Shown piece by piece: positions 13,169-25,073 of a stretch of DNA of 64,000 bases. The notes beneath the pieces are model-generated. The model did not search any database. It saw only the letters and a program-made list of their open reading frames with translations, and was not told the origin of the DNA. The translations under genes and the position numbers were made by a program. This stretch comes from Enterobacter sp. EA-1 (lineage in GTDB: Bacteria; Pseudomonadota; Gammaproteobacteria; Enterobacterales; Enterobacteriaceae): contig CP025776.1 in the NCBI GenBank assembly GCA_002886105.1, forward strand, positions 744,001 through 808,000, in the 5' to 3' direction. Each line of letters starts with the position of its first letter. Position 1 is the first letter of the stretch.

Positions 13169-13684
13169 ATGGAGCCTGCTCATGAACAGTATTTTTATTC
13201 TGTTATTACATTATTGCTGCTCACTGGCGGCGTACTTTTATTAATGCGCGAGTACAATAAAGCCCCGCGCAGTGAAATTGAGAACCTTCCTCCCAGACCT
13301 CAACCGTTGTCAAAAGAGGAGGGTGAAGATCATTTTTCTGTGTTAATGAATGCCATTACTCCGGTGTGGTACTGGCGGGTTAACCATGAATATATTGATT
13401 TTCTTCATGCGACCATAAAACGCATGAACATGGCGGAATTAAATAACACCCCCGGTTTATTTGAGGCGCAGCGTCGTTGTAGCGATCTCAATTCTGCTGT
13501 GTATAAGTATTATGACAATATAAAGAAGCGCTGCCTCAATGGTGAGAAGGTGCCGCACGCCGATCTGGATGTGCTCAACCTGCGCCAGTGTTTCCACGAG
13601 TTCAGTACTGAAGCCTACCCGGCGCTGGTTGTTTTAGTGTGGCCGGAAAACCAGCGTCCGTGGGTTAATCCCGAAGACGTATAG
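13169..13684 (+). CDS. Hypothetical membrane-anchored protein, 171 residues
   Basis: This intact frame encodes an N-terminal hydrophobic helix (VITLLLLTGGVLLLM) followed by a soluble domain rich in aromatic and charged residues (VWYWRVNHEYIDFLH, YKYYDNIKKRC). The family is unknown to me. The ATG at 13169 has no ribosome site; a second ATG at 13182, in another frame, has GGAG seven bases upstream and begins MNSIFILLLHY, so the real start may be 13182 with a single-base error near 13200-13230. It is divergent from the preceding hypothetical gene and upstream of yqhA. Confidence 0.6.
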   Translation: MEPAHEQYFYSVITLLLLTGGVLLLMREYNKAPRSEIENLPPRPQPLSKEEGEDHFSVLMNAITPVWYWRVNHEYIDFLHATIKRMNMAELNNTPGLFEAQRRCSDLNSAVYKYYDNIKKRCLNGEKVPHADLDVLNLRQCFHEFSTEAYPALVVLVWPENQRPWVNPEDV

Positions 13685-13844
13685 CGATATTGTCCATACC
13701 TTTAGCAGGCCGAAAGGCTGGCCTGCCATCAACCTCGTTATTTTGTACGTCTCATTGTGTTCAGGTGATGTTGGCAGAGTGTTGCCAAATGTTTGCCAGA
13801 CTGGGATATACTGGCCGCTGGTTTAGCCTATCTGACAGGACACT

Positions 13845-14341
<497 letters not shown>

Positions 14342-14347
14342 TCAAGG

Positions 14348-14367
14348 CAGGCCGGTTTCCCGGCCTG
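14348..14367. terminator. Hairpin between yqhA and yghZ
   Basis: A perfect 8-bp stem CAGGCCGG (14348-14355) and CCGGCCTG (14360-14367) with loop TTTC lies between the convergent genes. It lacks a clear T-run. Confidence 0.6.
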
Positions 14368-14374
14368 TATTCGA

Positions 14375-15416
14375 TTATTTATCCGACGACGCCTGCCACA
14401 AATTCAGCTCACCATCAGCGATGTGCTTGTCGATTTGCGCCAGCTCGTCTGCGCTGAATGTCAGATTATTTAACGCCTGAACATTTTCCGCGATCTGCTC
14501 CGGGCGGCTTGCGCCAATCAGTACGGAGGTGACGCGCGCATCTTTCAGCAACCAGCTCAGCGCCATTTGCGCCATCGACTGCCCGCGTTGCTGCGCCATC
14601 TCATCCAGCAGCCGCAGGCTGTTGAGATTGCTTTCCGTCAGCATCTTTGCGTCAGACCGCGCACTTTATTGCCTTCACGCTGCATGCGCGAACCTTCCGG
14701 AATACCGCTCAGGTATTTACCCGTCAATAACCCCTGCGCCAGCGGCGTAAACGCGATGCAGCCCACACCATTATCTTCCAGCGCATCCAGCAGGCCGGTT
14801 TTATCCACCCAGCGATTGAGCAGGTTATAGGAGGGTTGGTGGATCAACAGCGGGATTTTCCACTCGCGCAGCAGCGCCGCCATTTGCCGGGTACGTTCGG
14901 TGGAATAGGAGGAGATGCCGATGTACAGCGCCTTACCGCTCTGCACCGCATGGGCCAGCGCAGCGGCGGTCTCTTCCATCGGCGTTTTTTCATCGACCCG
15001 GTGCGAATAGAAGATATCCACATACTCCAGCCCCATACGCTTCAGGCTCTGATCAAGGCTGGCGAGCAGATATTTGCGCGAGCCGCCGGAGCCGTAAGGC
15101 CCCCGGCCACATATCGTATCCCGCTTTGGTGGAAATAATCAGCTCATCGCGGTAGCTGGCGAAATCTTCGCGCAGCAGACGACCGAAGTTTTCTTCCGCA
15201 CTGCCTGCTGGCGGCCCGTAGTTATTGGCTAAATCAAAATGGGTGATCCCGAGATCAAACGCGTTACGCAGCAGGGCGCGCTGCGACTCCAGCGCGTGAC
15301 CGTGGCCAAAACTGTGCCACAAACCGAGTGAAAGGGCGGGTAACTGCAAACCGCTTTTGCCGCAGTAGCGATAGTGCATCTGCGCATAGCGATCCGGGTT
15401 GGCAAAACCGAGGCAT
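14375..15416 (-). CDS. yghZ: YghZ (Gpr), L-glyceraldehyde 3-phosphate reductase; frameshifted
   Basis: YghZ is an NADPH-dependent aldo-keto reductase acting on L-glyceraldehyde 3-phosphate and methylglyoxal, related to potassium-channel beta subunits. The start at 15416 follows GGAG; one extra T near 15404 must be removed to read MPRFANPDRYAQMHYRYCGKSGL. Catalytic residues lie in THFDLANNYGPPAGSAEENFGR, LIISTKAGYDMWPG and DIFYSHRVDEKTPMEETA. It ends LNLWQASSDK (about 346 residues). Further breaks are near 15100-15060 and 14650. Confidence 0.9.
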
Positions 15417-15572
15417 GATGTCTCCTTTATTGTACAGGCTAATTCGAAACAACGTTTCCATCTTATCGCTGTATTTATGTACATCAAAGGCGGCTGATAA
15501 CTGAACATTTTTGTGCAGAAAACGGACCGCTATGCTTTGCTTAGAAGGGAAAAAAACGAACGGAGATATGTG

Positions 15573-16453
15573 ATGACGCGTTTGACAGCGAAAGACTTTC
15601 CTCAGGAATTACTCGACTACTACGACTATTACGCGCACGGCAAAATCAACAAGCGCGAATTTTTACAGCTGGCCGGTAAGTATGCGGTGGGAGGGATGAC
15701 GGCGCTGGCGCTGTTTAACCCGCTGAATTACGCGCTGGCGGAGCAGGTGGTGTTCACCGATCCGGACATTCACCCGGAATATATCACCTACCCGTCGCCA
15801 AACGGGCATGGTGAAGTGAGGGGCTATCTGGTCAGGCCGACAAAAGCCACCGGGAAAATACCGGCGGTGGTGGTGGTGCATGAAAACCGTGGCCTCAACC
15901 CTTACATTGAAGATGTGGCGCGTCGGGTGGCAAAAGCAGGGTACCTTGCGCTGGCGCCGGACGGTCTAAGTTCCGTGGGCGGTTATCCCGGCAATGATGA
16001 TGAAGGGCGCGAGCTGCAACAAAAGGTCGACCCGACAAAGCTGATGAACGATTTCTTTGCCGCCGTCGAATTTATGCGCCAACACCCGGATGCCAGCGGT
16101 AAAGTGGGGATCACCGGTTTTTGCTATGGCGGCGGCGTTTCGAACGCAGCGGCGGTGGCTTACCCGGAGCTGAATTGCGCTGTGCCGTTCTACGGCCGTC
16201 AACCGCCAGCGGCGGATGTGGCAAAAATCAAGGCACCGTTGCTGCTGCATTACGCTGAACTGGATAAAAACATTAACGAAGGCTGGCCCGCCTATGAGCA
16301 GGCGCTGAAGGCACACCACAACGTCTATGAGGCGTACATTTATGCGGGGTGAACCACGGTTTTCACAACGACTCTACGCCGCGTTATGATCGTGCTGCCG
16401 CGGAACTGGCGTGGCAGCGTACCCTCGGTTGGTTCGAAAAGTACCTGCACTAG
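15573..16453 (+). CDS. yghX: YghX, dienelactone hydrolase family protein; one frameshift
   Basis: This is an alpha/beta hydrolase of the dienelactone hydrolase family; its substrate is unknown. The start ATG at 15573 has GGAG upstream and gives [20 protein letters not shown]. An N-terminal KREFLQLA plus hydrophobic stretch could be a degenerate twin-arginine signal. The nucleophile elbow GFCYGGG (Cys) is encoded near 16120-16140, the HENRG block near 15880, and the catalytic His probably lies in [15 protein letters not shown] missing G near 16350 shifts the last 33 residues, which end at 16453 (about 293 residues). In E. coli K-12 this gene is annotated as broken; here only a likely sequencing slip breaks it. 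Confidence 0.87.
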
Positions 16454-17294
16454 CGATGAATCTCCGGCAGGGAGGCCGGTATTGTCGATCTTTATGCTGT
16501 GCGAGGCGAATGAATCGATCAAATAACAGACGATTCACTATTTTAAAATCCCGTCCCGCAATCTCAATCCCCGTTTTAATTTACTTTAGGCACACAACGT
16601 TGTCTGGCAAAACATCCGCTAAAAACGGTTGAAAAATAACCTGATAATAAATACTGATGCGCGATTCATAATATTTGTGAATGTATGAAAAAATAAGCAA
16701 CCTGACGCATATAAGCTCACGTTGGGATGATGGAAGAATGAAGCTCTGAGTTTGAGATCTCTTGCTCAGGCCGCACGGTATCTGACTTTTGTCGTTTCGG
16801 CTTGTTCCAGATAGCACATACAGATGCCTGTCTCCAACCCGAGGTGCGTGTATGTTTTAATAATTCTTAACTTACATTTTAAAGTACACTTAACACTCTG
16901 TTTGGATATTTTTCTAAAGCGTTTGTTTATATATTTTAATATTTCGCATGCTGTTTTGGGGATTGTTTTAGGGAAAAGTGGTGCGGTCTCTTTTTATCAA
17001 AAAATCGATATAGGCTAATCCTTATATGCACATGCATTTTGGGTATTTGGTTAAGGGTTGTTAATAATTATCATTTTCTTGTTGATACTATTTTCATTTT
17101 TTTCATAAAAAACATAAATAAAAAATCCTTATAAATTGGTGTGTTATGTGTTGATTTGTTGCGTTTTAATCTTTCTTATGGTGTGGGAAAATATGGCGTA
17201 AAGTTAGCAGAATAACGTTCTGTGAGGAGACTGGCTCTACCAGTTGAGGTGATAAGTGGCGCTCCCTGGATACACAAAAATTTTAAGCGAACCA
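16454..17294. other. AT-rich intergenic region, no gene seen
   Basis: These 841 bases lie between yghX and the chemoreceptor gene. Stop codons are frequent in all frames, no frame has a credible ribosome site with a conserved protein, and base composition is strongly AT-rich, especially 16840-17200. It could hold control sequences or decayed DNA; I see nothing more specific. Confidence 0.6.
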
Positions 17295-17321
17295 TACAAC
17301 TTTTCTAAAACTTGCCGATAA
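17295..17321 (+). promoter_or_regulatory. Sigma-28 (FliA) promoter of the chemoreceptor gene
   Basis: TACAACTT at 17295-17302 (five of eight matches to TAAAGTTT) is followed after exactly 11 bases by a perfect GCCGATAA at 17314-17321. The gene starts 54 bases downstream. This is the class 3 flagellar promoter pattern. Confidence 0.8.
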
Positions 17322-17375
17322 GAAGTTAAGTTTCGCCCGCAGGCGAGAATCTACCTTCACCGCAAGGATAATATT

Positions 17376-19016
17376 ATGGGTATGCTTCGTAACTTTACTA
17401 TACGAGCCGTGATGCTGGTGATCCTCGGATCTTCGGTCTGCTGTGGTCTGGCGTCGGGTTGTATAGCGTTTTTCGTTGTCAAAAGTGGCTGATGGCAATG
17501 ATGTTGATCGCCAGTTAGTGTCACAGATGACTCTGCTCAGCGGTAACGATCAGTATTTTCGGTTTGTTACTCGTCTCAGTCGCGTTATGGAAGCTAAAGC
17601 TGCGGGTGGCTCACCGGATATGGCGCCGGTTCAACAGGCGCTGGATAATATGGGCCGCCGACTGGCGGACTTTAAAGCGATTTCTCCGGGTCCGATGGAT
17701 CCGAAAGTCTCCGAACAAGTGATTTCTGGTTGGCAGGCGCTGCTGGACCAGGGATCACCCTGCAGATGCAACTGGCGCAGCAAGGCACGCCGGAGGCTTA
17801 CCGTAAACAGGCCAACGACGTGACCCCGGTGCTGAGCCGTAACTTTGGCACCGCAACAGAAAGCTTCAATAAAGCCGCCAGCGAGATGTTGGATCAGACC
17901 CGGGTAATGGTTGACGGGCAAACCAGTAGCACGCGCAACGCATTAATTGCGGCGATGGTATGCGGTCTGCTGATCCTGCTGTTCACCGACCGTTATCTGG
18001 TCACCATGATGGTGAAACCGCTGGCGCGTATCCGCTCGCACTTCGGTCTGATGGCGCAAGGCGATCTCAGCCAGCCGCTGGAAGACTTTGGTCGTAACTG
18101 CGTTGGCCAACTGGTGCCGCTGCTGTTAGCGATGCAGGACAGCCTGCGTGAAGCGGTAAGCAGCATCCGCCACGGCAGTGAGAATATCTGGCGCGGCGCG
18201 ACAGAAATTTCATCCGGTAATAACGATCTCTCTTCCCGTACTGAAGAGCAGGCTGCGGCGCTTGAAGAGACCGCCGCCAGTATGGAAGAGCTGACCTCAA
18301 CGGTGAAACTGAATGCTGAGAACGCCAGCCATGCAAGCGAGCTGGCGCAGGCAGCCTCGGTGACCGCAAGCAAAGGCGGTTCACTGGTAAAAGAAGTGAT
18401 CACCACGATGGATGGGATCTCCGGCAGTTCGAAGAAAATTGCTGAAATCACCAACGTCATTAACAGCATTGCGTTCCAGACCAACATTCTGGCGCTGAAC
18501 GCCGCCGTTGAAGCCGCGCGTGCAGGTGAACAAGGTCGCGGTTTCGCCGTGGTCGCCGGGGAAGTCCGTAACCTTGCCAGCCGCAGTGCGGGCGCGGCAA
18601 AGAGATTGAAACGTTGATTGCCGACTCGGTTAACCGCGTGGAAAAGGCGCGCAGCTGGTTAACGATACCGGCACCACGATGGAAGGTATTCTGCGTGCGG
18701 TCACCGAAGTGACCACCATTATGAAAGAGATAGCCTCCGCCTCTTCTGAACAGAGCAAAGGCATTTCTCAGGTGGGGCTGGCGATTACGCAAATGGATAA
18801 CGTCACCCAGCAGAACGCCGCGCTGGTTGAGGAAGTTTCCGCTGCCGCCGCTGCGCTGGAACGCCAGACCGAAGAGTTGCAGCGTTCCGTTCAGCAGTTC
18901 CGTCTCTCCAGCGAGGAGCAGCATAAAGCGGCTGCACCGAAGCTGGTCAAACCCGATTTATCACGCGGGGCAGCCAAAAAGAGGCCGCTTCGTCTGATGA
19001 GTGGGTGGCGTTTTAA
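17376..19016 (+). CDS. Methyl-accepting chemotaxis protein (class 3 flagellar gene); frameshifted
   Basis: This is a transmembrane chemoreceptor that controls CheA through CheW. ATG at 17376 gives [18 protein letters not shown], the first membrane helix. A periplasmic four-helix-type ligand domain is followed by a second helix ([15 protein letters not shown]), a HAMP region ([24 protein letters not shown]) and the signalling domain with hairpin tip [20 protein letters not shown]. Frames break near 17480, 17755, 18600, 18650 and 18975. After the last break the other frame reads SDEWVAF with stop at 19014-19016; EWVAF fits the C-terminal xWxxF pentapeptide that recruits CheR and CheB, so I take that as the true end. 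The ligand is unknown. Confidence 0.86.
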
Positions 19017-19082
19017 TCAGCGCTATCGCCCCCGTTAAAGATCGTTATATAATTTTTTATATAGCGATTGGGGGTGATAACG

Positions 19083-19369
19083 ATGGACAACCATTTTGGT
19101 AAGGGTTTGATGGCCGGGCTGAATGCATCACAGGCGGATAGCGCCAGTAACGTGGCGCATTTCTGCCCGGATTATAAGCGTGGTTTTGTACTCGGGTTTT
19201 CGCATCGCATGTTTGAAAAAACCGGCGATCGTCAACTCAGCGCGTGGGAAGCAGGCATTCTTACGCGCCGCTACGGGCTGGATAAGGACATGGTGATGGA
19301 CTTCTTTCGCGAGAGCCACTCCAGCACTGTGATCCGATTTTTATGGCGGGTTACCGCCTCGAAACCTAA
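19083..19369 (+). CDS. yghW: YghW, DUF2623 family protein; one frameshift
   Basis: This is a small protein of unknown function found beside the hyb operon in Enterobacteriaceae. [21 protein letters not shown] and [30 protein letters not shown] match E. coli YghW closely. One T missing from the run near 19337 changes the end; restored, it reads [10 protein letters not shown] with stop at 19367-19369, 95 residues. As read the frame continues to 19391. Confidence 0.85.
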
Positions 19370-19607
19370 AAATAAGCTTTGCTCAATGTAGTTCTCTTTA
19401 GTGAAGGTCACTTTTGTCGAGGGTGGCTTTCATTTTTTTTGTCGTTTTGTGCCCATAAGCCCCTATTTCTTTTGTGCCTACTGTGCACTCCGTCAACTTT
19501 TGCATAATACCCTTGTTTTTATGTGATTAATTGTCGGGGCGATCGCAGCATTCTGTTCCCAAAGGGGAGGAGAATAATCTTAGTCCGGGCTGAGGGATAA
19601 CAAGTAA

Positions 19608-20739
19608 ATGGCAGGAGAGAATCTACATTTTGTATCACAGGGTGTGAGCCGTCGTGATTTTATGAAGCTGTGCGCTGCGTTGGCGGCCACCATGGGATTA
19701 AGCGGCAAGGCTGCTGCAGGAGATGGCGGAAGCCGTCAGTCATCCCCAACGTCCACCGGTTATCTGGATTGGCGCACAGGAGTGCACCGGATGTACCGAA
19801 TCGCTGCTTCGCTCTACCCACCCCACCGTTGAAAACTGGTACTGGAAACCATTTCGCTGGAATACCACGAAGTGCTTTCTGCTGCCTTTGGTCATCAGGC
19901 TGAGGAGAACAAACACCGCGCGCTCGAGCAGTACAAAGGGCAGTATGTGCTGGTGGTTGATGGCTCAATCCCGATGAAAGACGGCGGGATTTACTGCATG
20001 GTGGCTGGCGAGCCCATTGTGGAACACATTCGTAAAGCGGCGGAAAACGCGGCGGCGATCATTGCCATTGGCTCTTGCTCTGCCTCGGGCGGTGTGGCGG
20101 CGGCGGGCGTCAATCCTACCGGTGCGGTAAGCCTGCAGTCGGTGTTGCCGGGCAAAACAGTGATCAACATTCCTGGCTGTCCGCCGAACCCGCAAAACTT
20201 CCTCGCGACAGTGGCGCACATCATCACCTTTGGCAAACCACCTGCGCTGGATGCCAAAAACCGTCCTGCTTTTGCCTACGGTCGGCTGATCCACGAGCAT
20301 TGCGAACGTCGCCCGCACTTTGACGCCGGACGCTTTGCGAAAGCGTTTGGCGATCAGGGCCATCGTGAAGGCTGGTGCCTCTATCACTTAGGCTGTAAGG
20401 GCCGGAAACCTACGGTAACTGCTCCACGCTGCAATTTTGCGATGTGGGCGGCGTCTGGCCAGTGGCGATTGGTCACCCCTGCTACGGTTGTAATGAAGAA
20501 GGCATTGGCTTCCATAAAGGCATCCATCAACTGGCGCACGTTGAGAATCCCACACCGCGGGCAGAGAAACCCGATGTCAACCTGAAAGAGGGGGCGCGGT
20601 TTCGGCAACAGCGGTTGGTTTGCTGGGCGGCGTAGTGGGTCTGGTGGCGGGCGTAGGCGTTATGACGGTGCGCGAGCTGGGGGCGTCAGCAAAGAAAAAC
20701 GACGCTGACTCACAGGAGACTAACCGTGAACAGACGTAA
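19608..20739 (+). CDS. hybO: HybO, hydrogenase-2 small subunit; frameshifted
   Basis: HybO is the iron-sulfur subunit of periplasm-facing membrane hydrogenase-2, which oxidises H2 and passes electrons to HybA and HybB. ATG at 19608 follows AGGGA upstream. The twin-arginine signal is [17 protein letters not shown]; cluster ligands lie in [14 protein letters not shown] and [16 protein letters not shown]; a C-terminal tail helix ([21 protein letters not shown]) anchors the complex. As read, the final frame ends at 20737-20739 and overlaps the hybA start; in E. coli the stop lies just before hybA, so one more indel near 20715 is likely. Other breaks: near 19720, 19835, 20400 and 20590. Confidence 0.92.
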
Positions 20740-21706
20740 TTTTCTTAAAGTGGCGTCCGGCGGGGCGTTGCTGGCGGCAGGCTCGTCGACGAGTTTTGCC
20801 GCCGCGGAGAATCGCCCGCCGATCCCCGGCGCGCTGGGCATGCTGTACGACTCCACGCTCTGTGTAGGGTGTCAGGCTTGCGTAACCCGTTGCCGGGACA
20901 TCAATACCCCGCAACGTAATCCGCAGGGTGAACAGACTGGTCCAATAACGACAAACTTTCGCCGTACACCAATAACATCATTCAGGTCTGGCATAGCGGC
21001 AGCGGGGTGAACAAAAGATCGCCTTGATGACGGTTACGCCTATATCAAAAAACAGTGCATGCACTGCGTGGACGCCAACTGTGTCTCCGTTTGCCCGGTT
21101 CAGGCGCTGAAAAGACAGCAAAACCGGCATCGTCCATTATGACGCCAGCGTCTGTACCGGCTGCCGTTACTGCATGGTCGCCTGTCCCTTCGATGTGCCG
21201 AAATACGATTACAACAACCCGTTCGGTGAACTGCACAAATGCCAGCTCTGTAACCAGAAAGGCGTTGAGCGTCTGGATAAAGGCGGATTGCCGAGGGCTG
21301 CGTGGAAGTCTGTCCTGCCGGCGCGGTGATTTTCGGTACGCGCGAAGATCTGCTGGCGGAAGCCAAAAACGCCTCTCGCTAAAACCGGGTACTGAGTATC
21401 ACTACCCCCGGCAAACGCTCACCTCCGCCGACACCTATCAACACACTGTCGCCAGCTACTATCCGCACCTGTACGGTGAAAAGAGGGTGGCGGCACGCAG
21501 GTGCTGGTACTGACCGGCGTGCCTTATGAGGTGCTGGGTTTGCCGGAGCTGGATGACCGGCGACCGGCGCCCGTTCTGAACATGTTCAGCACACGGTGTA
21601 CAAAGGCATGATGTTACCGCTGGCTGTGCTGGTGGGGCTGACGGCGCTGGTGCGTCGCCATACGAAGAATGAGCACCATGAAGGAGGCGACGATCATGAG
21701 TCATGA
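20726..21706 (+). CDS. hybA: HybA, hydrogenase-2 ferredoxin-type electron carrier; frameshifted
   Basis: HybA is a periplasmic protein with four [4Fe-4S] clusters that links HybOC to HybB. The start is GTG at 20726 ([19 protein letters not shown]), a twin-arginine signal. Cysteine motifs are readable in [44 protein letters not shown] and [10 protein letters not shown]-terminal helix ([17 protein letters not shown]) anchors it. The protein ends GDDHES with TGA at 21704-21706 (about 328 residues), overlapping hybB by 11 bases. Breaks are near 20940, 21010, 21110, 21290, 21385, 21485 and 21550. Confidence 0.92.
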
Positions 21707-22868
21707 TCCGCAACCGTTGGGCGGCAAGCTGTTCAGCAAGCCAATACGGCTTTTTGCCCCGCTGATCGTGCTGTGCGGGATCTTTATCCTCAAGCGTCTG
21801 ATCTTCGGCCGCGGATCGGTCTCAGATCTTAACGGCGGTTATCCGTGGGGGATCTGGATCGCTTTCGATTTGCTGATTGGCACCGGTTTCGCTTGCGGCG
21901 GCTGGGCGCTGGCACCGGGCGGTATATGCCTTTAACCGTGGCGACTACCATCCGCTGGTGCGCCCGGCATTACTGGCCAGTCTGTTCGGTTATTCGCTGG
22001 GTGGTTTGTCCATCACCATTGACGTCGGGCGTTACTGGAATCTGCCCTATTTTTACATTCCGGGGCACTTCAACGTGAACTCTGTCCTGTTTGAAACCGC
22101 TGTCTGTATGACGATTTACATCGGTGTGATGGCGCTGGAGTTCGCGCCCGCGCTGCTGGAGCGGTTGGGCTGGAAAGTGTCGCTGCGACGGCTGAATAAG
22201 GTGATGTTTTTATTATCGCCCTTGGCGCTCTGCTGCCCACCATGCACCAGTCTTCGATGGGCTCTTTGATGATCGCGGCCGGGTACAAGGTCTATCCGCT
22301 GTGGCAAAGCTACGAAATGCTGCCGCTGTTCTCCTTGCTGACCGCATTTATCATGGGCTTTTCGATTGTCATCTTTGAAGGTTCGCTGTTGCAGGCCAGC
22401 CTGCGCGGTAACGGGCCGGATGAAAAGCGGCTGTTTACCGAGGTTAACCGGGACGTTAAGCGTTCTACTGGCGCTGTTTTGCTGCTGCGCGTAGGGGAAA
22501 TCACCGGCGCGACAAGTGGAGCTATGCCTTTGCAGGGGATTTTTACAGCCTGATGTTCTGGCTGGAAATCGCGCTGCTGCTGTTTCCGCTGTTGGTGCTG
22601 CGCTCGGCGCGCCTGCGCACCGATTCCCGTGTTCTGTTTATCGGCGCGTTAAGCATGCTGTTGGGATGCGCTCTGTGGCGACTCTCCTATTCGCTGTTAG
22701 CGTTTAACCCCGGCAACGGCTATCACTACTTCCCGGCACCGGGAAGAGATATTGATTTCTATCGGTTTTGTGGCAATTGAAGTCTGTGCGTACATCTTAC
22801 TCATACGTCTGTTGCCGATTATTCCTCCGTTACAACGACAAGAACGTCATGAGGCGAGTGAAGCATGA
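21696..22868 (+). CDS. hybB: HybB, hydrogenase-2 integral membrane subunit (NrfD family); frameshifted
   Basis: HybB is the polytopic NrfD/PsrC-type subunit that exchanges electrons with menaquinone. ATG at 21696 gives [20 protein letters not shown]. Many hydrophobic helices follow, with conserved [26 protein letters not shown] and [22 protein letters not shown]. The restored end RHEASEA stops at 22866-22868 and overlaps the hybC start by four bases (ATGA), indicating translational coupling. Breaks lie near 21915, 22225, 22460-22515 and 22745. Confidence 0.92.
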
Positions 22869-24576
22869 GTCAACGAATTACCATCGATCCGGTGACCCGT
22901 ATTGAGGGTCATTTACGCATTGACTGCGAAATTGAAAACGGTGTTGTATCCAAAGCCACCGGGCATCAGGCACGATGTGGCGCGGTATGGAAGAGATTGT
23001 GAAGAACCGCGACCCGCGGGATGCGTGGATCATTATGCAGCGTATCTGTGGTGTCTGTACGACGATTCACGCTATTGCCTCTGTCCGTGCCGTGGAAAGC
23101 GCACTGGAGATGAAAGTCCCGGTCAACGCCCAGTATATTCGCAACATTATTCTGGCCGCGCACACCATCCACGATCATATTGTGCACTTCTACCAGCTCT
23201 CGGCGCTGGACTGGGTTGATATCACGTCCGCGCTTAATGCTGATCCGGCAAAAGCGGCGAACCTGCTGAAAGGGCTCTCTGACTGGCCGCTGAACAGCGA
23301 AAACACCTTTAAAGAGGTGCAGGACAAAATCAAAGCGCTGGTGGCCAGTGGTCAGTTGGGGATTTTCGCCAACGGTTACTGGGGACACCCGGCAATGAAA
23401 CTGCCGCCGGAAGTGAACCTGATCGCCGTTGCCCACTATTTACAGGCGCTGGAGTGTCAGCGTGATGCCAACCGCATCGTCGCCTTGCTGGGCGGGAAAT
23501 CGCCGCATATCCAGAACATGGCGGTGGGCGGTGTTGCCAACCCAATCAATCTTGACGGCATCGAAGTGTTGAACCCTCGGAACGGCTGATGTACCTCAAG
23601 TCGTTTATCGACAAGCTGCAGGGCTTTATCGAACAGGTTTACAAGGTCGATACCGCCGTGATTGCGGCGTTCTATCCGGAGTGGCTGGAGCGCGGTAAAG
23701 GTAGCGTCAATTACCTGGAGTACGCCGGAGTTTCCGACCGACGGTGAAAATGGCAGCTTCCTGTTCCCCTCGGCGGTTACATCGAAAACGCCGATCTCAG
23801 CACCTATCGGCCCATCACCGCGTACAACGATCCGTTTATGGTGAAAGGCATTCAGGAGGGCGCGAAACACGCCCCGGTATAAAGACGAAGCGCCGCAAGA
23901 GCCGTGGCAAGGGACAACGGTGCCAAACTACACCGGCTGGCAGGAAGACGGGAAATATTCGTGGGTCAAATCACCGACGTTCTACGGCAAAACCGTGGAA
24001 GTGGGGCCGCTGGCCAATATGCTCTGTAAACTGGCGGCGAAGCGCGAATCCACGACCAGTAAACTCAATGAAATTGTGGCGATTTACCACAAACTCACCG
24101 GTAAAACGCTGGGCGTTGAGCAACTGCACTCCACGCTGGGCCGCATTATTGGTCGCACCGTGCACGCCTGCGAACTGCACCAGTTGCCAGCCAGCAGTAT
24201 CAGGCGCTGGTCGACAACATCGGCAAAGGTGACATGACCACCTTTGTGAAGCCGGACATTCCCGCCAGCGGCGAGTTTAAAGGTGTAGGCTTCCTCAAGA
24301 AGCCGCGCGGCATGCTCTCACACTGGATCGTGATCAAAGACGGCACCATCAGCAACTACCAGGGCCGTCGTGCCATCGACGTGGAACGCCGGGCCGCGCA
24401 ACGTGAACGACGAAGCCGGTCCCTACGAGCAGTCGCTGGTGGGCACGCCGATTGCCGATCCGCAAAAACCGCTGGAAGTGGTGCGCACCATTCACTCTTT
24501 CGACCCTTGTATGTCCTGCGCCGTACACGTGCTGGACGCAGAGGGTAACGATGTGGTGTCGGTGAAGGTGCTGTAA
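22865..24576 (+). CDS. hybC: HybC, hydrogenase-2 large [NiFe] subunit; frameshifted
   Basis: HybC carries the NiFe(CN)2CO active site that splits H2. ATG at 22865 gives [20 protein letters not shown]. The N-terminal nickel ligands are in RICGVCTTIHA and the C-terminal ones in DPCMSCAVHV; the 15 residues after that His are the extension removed by HybD on maturation. Stop at 24574-24576 gives about 567 residues. Breaks are near 22970, 23575, 23725, 23870, 24185 and 24390. Confidence 0.93.
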
Positions 24577-25073
24577 TGTCGATTTTAGTGTTGGGGGTGG
24601 GCAATATTTTGCTCACCGATGAGGCAATCGGCGTACGGGTGGTGGAAGCGCTGGAACAGCGTTTCCACCTGCCGGAACAGGTCGAAGTGCTGGATGGCGG
24701 CACCGCTGGCATGGAGTTGCTGAGCGCGATGGCGAGCCGCGATCATCTGATCATTGCAGACGCCATCGTCACGCGTAAAAGCGAGCCGAGGCAGCGTCAT
24801 CTGCCTGCGCGACGATGAAGTGCCCACGCTGTTCAGCAACAAAATTTCCCGCACCAACTGGGTTTGTCTGACGTGCTGTCCGCGCTGCGCTTTACCGGGG
24901 AGTTCCCGGCGAAGCTGACGCTGGTCGGCGTCATTCCGGCCTCGCTGGAGCCGCATATTGGTTTGACGCCGATCGTGGCGGCAAGTATCGATACGGCTTT
25001 ACAGGCGGTGCTGGATGCGCTGGCGGAATCCGGTGTGGTGCTGACGCCCGTGGAGGTTCAGCATGCAGAATGA
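24576..25073 (+). CDS. hybD: HybD, hydrogenase-2 maturation endopeptidase; frameshifted
   Basis: HybD removes the C-terminal peptide of HybC after nickel insertion. ATG at 24576 overlaps the hybC stop by one base. The family core LVLGVGNILLTDEAIGVRVVEAL contains the nickel-sensing Glu, and LDGGTAGMEL and RDHLIIADAI follow. The frame shifts near 24785 and 24850. Stop at 25071-25073 gives about 164 residues and overlaps hybE. Confidence 0.92.

Noticed and set aside
16824-17018. Short hydrophobic open frame in the yghX to chemoreceptor gap
   Set aside because: Low-complexity AT-rich translation with no ribosome site or conserved residues.
19370-19607. FNR or NarL operator upstream of hybO
   Set aside because: No TTGAT-N4-ATCAA-like dyad; only a weak CATAAT -10-like element near 19503.
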